Origin: Oehlia diaphana
Taxonomy: Eukaryota; Glomeromycota; Glomeromycetes; Glomerales; Glomeraceae
Assembly: GCA_003833135.1 (NCBI GenBank)
Contig: QZLH01000122.1
Span: forward strand, 109,961 to 133,694
DNA length: 23,734 nt
Direction: 5' to 3'
Positions 20,189 to 23,734 of the stretch are shown one piece after another. How positions within the stretch are numbered: the stretch's first letter is position 1; the number at the start of each line of letters is the position of its first letter. The notes below the pieces were generated by a model, which made no database searches, was not told the DNA's origin, and saw only the letters and a list, made by a program, of their open reading frames with translations. A program made the translations under genes and the position numbers.

Positions 20189-20502
20189 ACAAATTAAAGA
20201 ATATTTTTTTTTCATATATTTATTATATATATACGATCTTTTAATTTCCGGAATTAATAAGAAATTTAACAAAAATCTAGGCAAAATAAAATACATATTG
20301 TAATGTTTAAAAAAACACTATTAAACGTCAAATTGTAAGATAATTTATCGAAATTTTTAATTTTTGCTAATATTTACTTGATTTCCGTGAATCTAATGTG
20401 AAAAGTGTTGATCTATATACTATTGCGATAATTATGAATCGATTCTGCACCGAAAAAATATGATATTTATTTACCGCAATTTCTTTGTTTTCATTCTTTT
20501 TC
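20189..20502. other. Spacer before BTB-kinase relic
   Basis: AT-rich. A possible small terminal exon for the upstream locus (acceptor TCTAG at about 20281, then GCAAAATAAAATAC) cannot be supported. Nothing else is seen. Confidence 0.35.
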
Positions 20503-21529
20503 AAAAATGGGCAGAAAATATACTCGAAATTTTAGACGATAATGAATATTATGATATTACAATTGAAGTTGACCCTAACGTAAGATCACATGGTTATTTT
20601 AAAATATCGTTCTCTTATTTGTGAAGAATAATGTCGACCAATAAAAAAATTGACGGAACTTTGACAAGTATTAAATTACCAAACATTTTACCTGAGACTT
20701 TTCAAATAGTATTAAGGTAAAAAATAAAAGATAATGTAAAATTAAATATATTTATATTTTTTTTTTTTACTTACGATCGTTATTTTAGATATATTTATGA
20801 GAGGAAAATTTCTTTGATATTTCAGATATCATTAAAATATTAATTGCCTTCAGAGAACTTGGTCTTGAAGAATTAATTTGTATAGAAACCTTTTTGATTA
20901 AAAATAAAAAAAATTGTTGTTCCGAATTTCTCAAATTTAAACGGAAAATTGTTCCAAAACCTCCGATACCAATTTGTCTAACATTAGATTATCAAAAAGA
21001 ATTACAGAATAATCCAATGTTCAATCCAAGTTAGTTATTTGAGATATTCCGTATGTTGATCCAAAAAGCTTTATTAGACAAAGAAACAATAATAACCAAA
21101 AGTTTTCATTAAATGAAAAAAGTGATGTTTACAGCGTTGGCATATTATTATGGAAATATCTAGTGTGATACCTCCTTTTTGATCCTAGCTTAATTTTAGA
21201 AAATTTCACAAGGTCATAGAGAAAAGGTTGTTCCTGATACACCTGAGGAATATGTAGAATTTAATAAATTATATTTGTGTTACACCTGAGGAATATGTAG
21301 AATTTAATAAATTATATTTGTTTTAGAATGTGAATCAGATAATCGTCCAACGATATTTCAAGTAGTTTCTCAGTTAAAAGCAAATGTGCTCGATAATGTT
21401 GAAGGACAGAATACCGAAAATACAAATGAACGTATCAATTGGATTGAAGAAGCTATTAAAAATAATCATAATATGATAGCCTTCATTGCAATTAAAGCTC
21501 AATTGAACACAATAACTCACCTTTGTTAA
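20503..21529 (+). pseudogene. Chimeric relic: BTB domain followed by kinase C-lobe
   Basis: The BTB part (20503-20960) reads WAENILEILDDNEYYDITIE, a premature TGA (20622-20624), then RIMSTNKKIDGTLTSIKLP and ILPETFQIVLR to a donor at 20717. The next exon (from 20790) starts YIYERKISL, slips frame, and continues DISDIIKILIAFRELGLEEL. These are the core strands and helices of BTB/POZ proteins, which in this lineage often carry TLDc or kelch partners. From 21050 a different domain begins: IPYVDPKSFIRQRNNNQ, FSLNEKSDVYSVGILLWKYL, stop, ISQGHREKVVPDTPEEYVEF, then after TTTTAG (21326) CESDNRPTIFQVVSQLKAN and NWIEEAIKNNHNMI to TAA 21529. This is the activation-loop-to-C-lobe part of a TKL kinase, with no N-lobe. 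The fusion, stops, slips and a 43-bp duplication indicate a non-functional mosaic. Confidence 0.82.
21239..21324 (+). repeat. 43-bp tandem duplication in kinase relic
   Basis: ACACCTGAGGAATATGTAGA and the following 19 bases at 21239-21277 recur identically at 21282-21320. The second copy abuts the TTTTAG acceptor. A 43-bp step breaks the frame, so it arose after or caused loss of function. Confidence 0.9.
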
Positions 21530-21530
21530 G

Positions 21531-21572
21531 AATACTAAGGGTGTTTTGATGGATTAATACATTTTCGGAGTA
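21531..21572 (-). pseudogene. Kinase catalytic-loop fragment on opposite strand
   Basis: Minus-strand translation gives YSENVLIHQNTLSIL, matching the HSGNILVHQKTIRI segment after the HxD motif in the kinase pseudogene at 18448. Its start lies where the exon acceptor is in that gene. It directly abuts the 3' end of the plus-strand kinase relic, so two kinase pieces meet tail to tail. It is short, and no other part of that copy is recognisable. Confidence 0.5.
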
Positions 21573-21574
21573 AC

Positions 21575-22639
21575 AATCGGAAGCTCAGTGATCTTTCGAT
21601 TTGCATGACGAATTTTTCTTTGTTTGACCTATTTTTATATGTATGTATATATGTATATATATATTTAATTTTTTTTATACATGTTATTGGATGACTCAAC
21701 AATATTTATAAGTGGCTCAACTTGTGACTTTTTAATAGAAAAATGTTACACTTTGATCCGAATAATATTTATATGTAATAATGTGATTAAAAGATATATA
21801 TTGTAATATATAATATCAATAAGTGTTGAAGAATTTTATATTTTTTAATGTTTTTAATAGAAAGATTTATAAACATTTCTTGATATTTTCTTTTTTGTAA
21901 ATTTCGGGTTCAAGAACGGAATTGTCCCTCCATCAAAGTATTTTTTGATAGATGTATAATAGAATAAGCATAATACGCATAATATATATAATATGGAATT
22001 TGAAAGATCTTCCTTATCTTTCTGCCTAAAGGTCTTGCCAGTACTTATTTTCCTATTGAAAGCAACCACTATACTCCGTGCTTTCGTTTTCATATTCACT
22101 TTATGACTTACGAATAAATCGCTTTAAGTTATAAAGCCACGTTTTTGTATAATACGCAAGGATAAAGATAAAGCCGGATGATATGTAGATTTTCTTCCGT
22201 AATATTATGTCCAATCTTAAACTGTTGAGGAAATTAACGTGGAGTCATCCATAAAGACCAAATTATTTATACGTAAATTTCCAGAATCATCCAAAGTAGT
22301 GGGAGAAGAGAGAGAACAAAGCATTGTTTATTAATATTTTTTTTTGAAAAAAATAAATTTTTTTGAATACTCGAATCTAAACTTTAGCTATTATCATCGA
22401 AATGTTAATTTTTTTTAATGGAACAACATTAAAAAATTTGAATAATACAAATACTAATTCATTAAATCAATATATGGTATTTATACATTTAATAATTTAT
22501 TAAAATTATTTAAATTACAAACTAAGAATTTTGTAAAACATTTACTACTCTAATCTTAGTGTTTAAATAATCCATGATAAATAAATAAATAATTAATTAA
22601 TTATTTAAAAATATAAAAAAAAACACATTGTTAAATGAT
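21575..22639. other. Spacer before terminal gene
   Basis: Contains a (TATG/TATA) simple repeat at about 21638-21664 and otherwise AT-rich sequence. A minus stop-free frame at 21854-22099 has no domain or splice support. The stretch 22200-22330 is a little GC-richer, but no repeat ends or ORF are visible. Confidence 0.4.
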
Positions 22640-23734
22640 TCAAAATCCATCTAAAGTTAAAAATTAAAAATTATAAATTATGAATTAATTATTTGCTTTA
22701 AAAAGAAATCTTATTTATTTAAGAACTTACCATCAGGAATTTCCAGTTCATCTTGTTCTTCTGAATGAAGATTTGGATTATTATATACTTCGTCATCATC
22801 TATAAGAAATAGTAAATAATTAAATTAAAAGATTGTATAAAATTAAATTAAAAATTCGCATACCATCAATATCACCAATACTTTGTTTTTTCATTTTTTG
22901 TTGAATTATTTCTTTTTCATCATCTTGAATTTTTAAATTTAAACTGCATTAAATAAATATATTGACAAAATAATTTTTACTTTTTTTGCTTACCATCAAT
23001 ATCAATATCCTTCCTTTTCATTTGTTCTTTTTCGTCGTATTATTTTTAAATAAAAGTCACGTTATTTAATAAATGAAACTAATACAAGGAATATTTTTTA
23101 TTTCACTTATTTACTTACTATTTGAATTTATTTGCAACTTTATAAATTCTTTGGGTAATTTTTCACTATCACCTAAAATTAAGAATGTAAAAATAGATTT
23201 TAATATTTTAAACTTATTAATTCAAATAAGTCACTTTAATTATACTTATTAATTTCTTACTATACTGCTTATTTGATCCATTAAAATCGTTAACTAAAAA
23301 CAAATATAATTCAATTATAAACCTATGTCATCATAAAATAATGGTAACGTTAATGAATACAGTACTTACTATTGTTAGGAATGTTAAAATTATACAAATT
23401 ACTATGAAACACTATTAGCAGTAAAATAAAGTATTTAAAACTAAATTATTATATTAACTAAAAATAGTAGAAATTATTATTTATAAGGTTATACCTTCTT
23501 GTTCTTCTATTATAATAAAGAGATATTATTAATAATATATTCTAAAATAAATATATTCATTAATAAAATATTATACACTCATACCTTCTGTTGCATTTCT
23601 TGGTTCAGGTAGGTTTCCAAAGTTGTGAATTTTACTTGTAAATAATCTGCTACTCGTATAATTTTCTTCTACTTTATTCATTTCTAAATTATCCATTTCT
23701 GATTTGAATAATTCATCTGACATATTTTGATAAT
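22640..23734 (-). CDS. C-terminal tail of kinase-family gene, nine short exons, 5' end outside window
   Basis: Exons (minus): 23734-23585, 23506-23495, 23411-23370, 23293-23261, 23172-23119, 23026-22994, 22923-22864, 22799-22731 and 22650-22640. All eight introns are phase 1 with GT..AG, and the frame stays open for 153 codons to TGA. The first exon, open to the window edge, has YTSSRLFTSKIHNFGNLPEP, which resembles the post-kinase tail of this fungal TKL family (compare AIYTSRSLYSILN in the kinase gene at the other end). The remainder is hydrophilic and acidic: EEQEVFHSNLYNFNIPNN, SDSEKLPKEFIKLQINSN, KRKDIDIDDDEKE, EVYNNPNLHSEEQDELEIP, ending DDGF. The second exon is a 12-nt microexon (EEQE). 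The kinase domain, if present, lies beyond 23734. An ATG at 23723 could be a start, but the frame is open before it. Exons 6 and 7 look duplicated. Confidence 0.7.

Noticed and set aside
21854..22099. Minus 81-codon ORF
   Set aside because: No recognisable domain, no splice links, and no coding neighbours.

Overview
The window is eukaryotic, very AT-rich nuclear DNA. It has short spliceosomal introns (GT..AG, roughly 50-140 nt), long A/T runs, and fast-evolving paralogues of tyrosine-kinase-like (TKL) kinases, an F-box protein and a BTB-domain protein. This mix, and the wording of the kinase domains (GGYGTIHKATW, HRDFHSGNIL, DNRPTIFQV), fits an arbuscular mycorrhizal fungus of the Rhizophagus irregularis type (Glomeromycotina). 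The organism call is an inference from style, not a database match. I see no bacterial signals, tRNA, rRNA or CRISPR.

Layout. 1-479 (-): two exons of an unrecognised gene, cut by the window edge. 849-5204 (-): a complete seven-exon gene, about 1294 aa, with three tandem ~300-residue cysteine-rich repeats, a TKL kinase domain, and an acidic tail made of tiny exons. 5.3-10.0 kb: gene-poor, with one coding relic near 8.5 kb. 10.0-10.6 kb (-): frameshifted kinase relic. 11.8-12.0 kb (-): doubtful small ORF. 12386-13738 (+): intact single-exon F-box-like protein. 14179-14376: 198-bp TA-flanked MITE with perfect 23-bp terminal inverted repeats. 14.9-15.9 kb (+): decayed coiled-coil gene interrupted by an 80-bp palindrome. 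17.7-18.9 kb (-): kinase pseudogene that has lost its DFG segment. 19.5-20.2 kb (+): TATA-led small locus with two near-identical, GC-rich, intron-like tandem units. 20.5-21.5 kb (+): chimeric relic, BTB domain then kinase C-lobe. 21.53-21.57 kb (-): kinase catalytic-loop relic on the opposite strand. 22640-23734 (-): 3' end of another apparent kinase-family gene, nine short exons, all introns phase 1, including a 12-nt microexon.

Together this is a kinase birth-and-death neighbourhood: one complete kinase gene, one probable kinase tail leaving the window, and four decayed kinase pieces, mixed with F-box and BTB families that typically expand alongside them. The most notable points are the triple cysteine-rich repeat whose duplication unit includes the linker to the kinase, the reconstructed microexon tails, the duplicated intron-like units, and the BTB-kinase chimera. 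Splice sites were placed by eye from GT/AG, phase and reading frame. Every junction in the two reconstructed kinase-type genes keeps frame to a stop, which supports them, but no transcript evidence was available.
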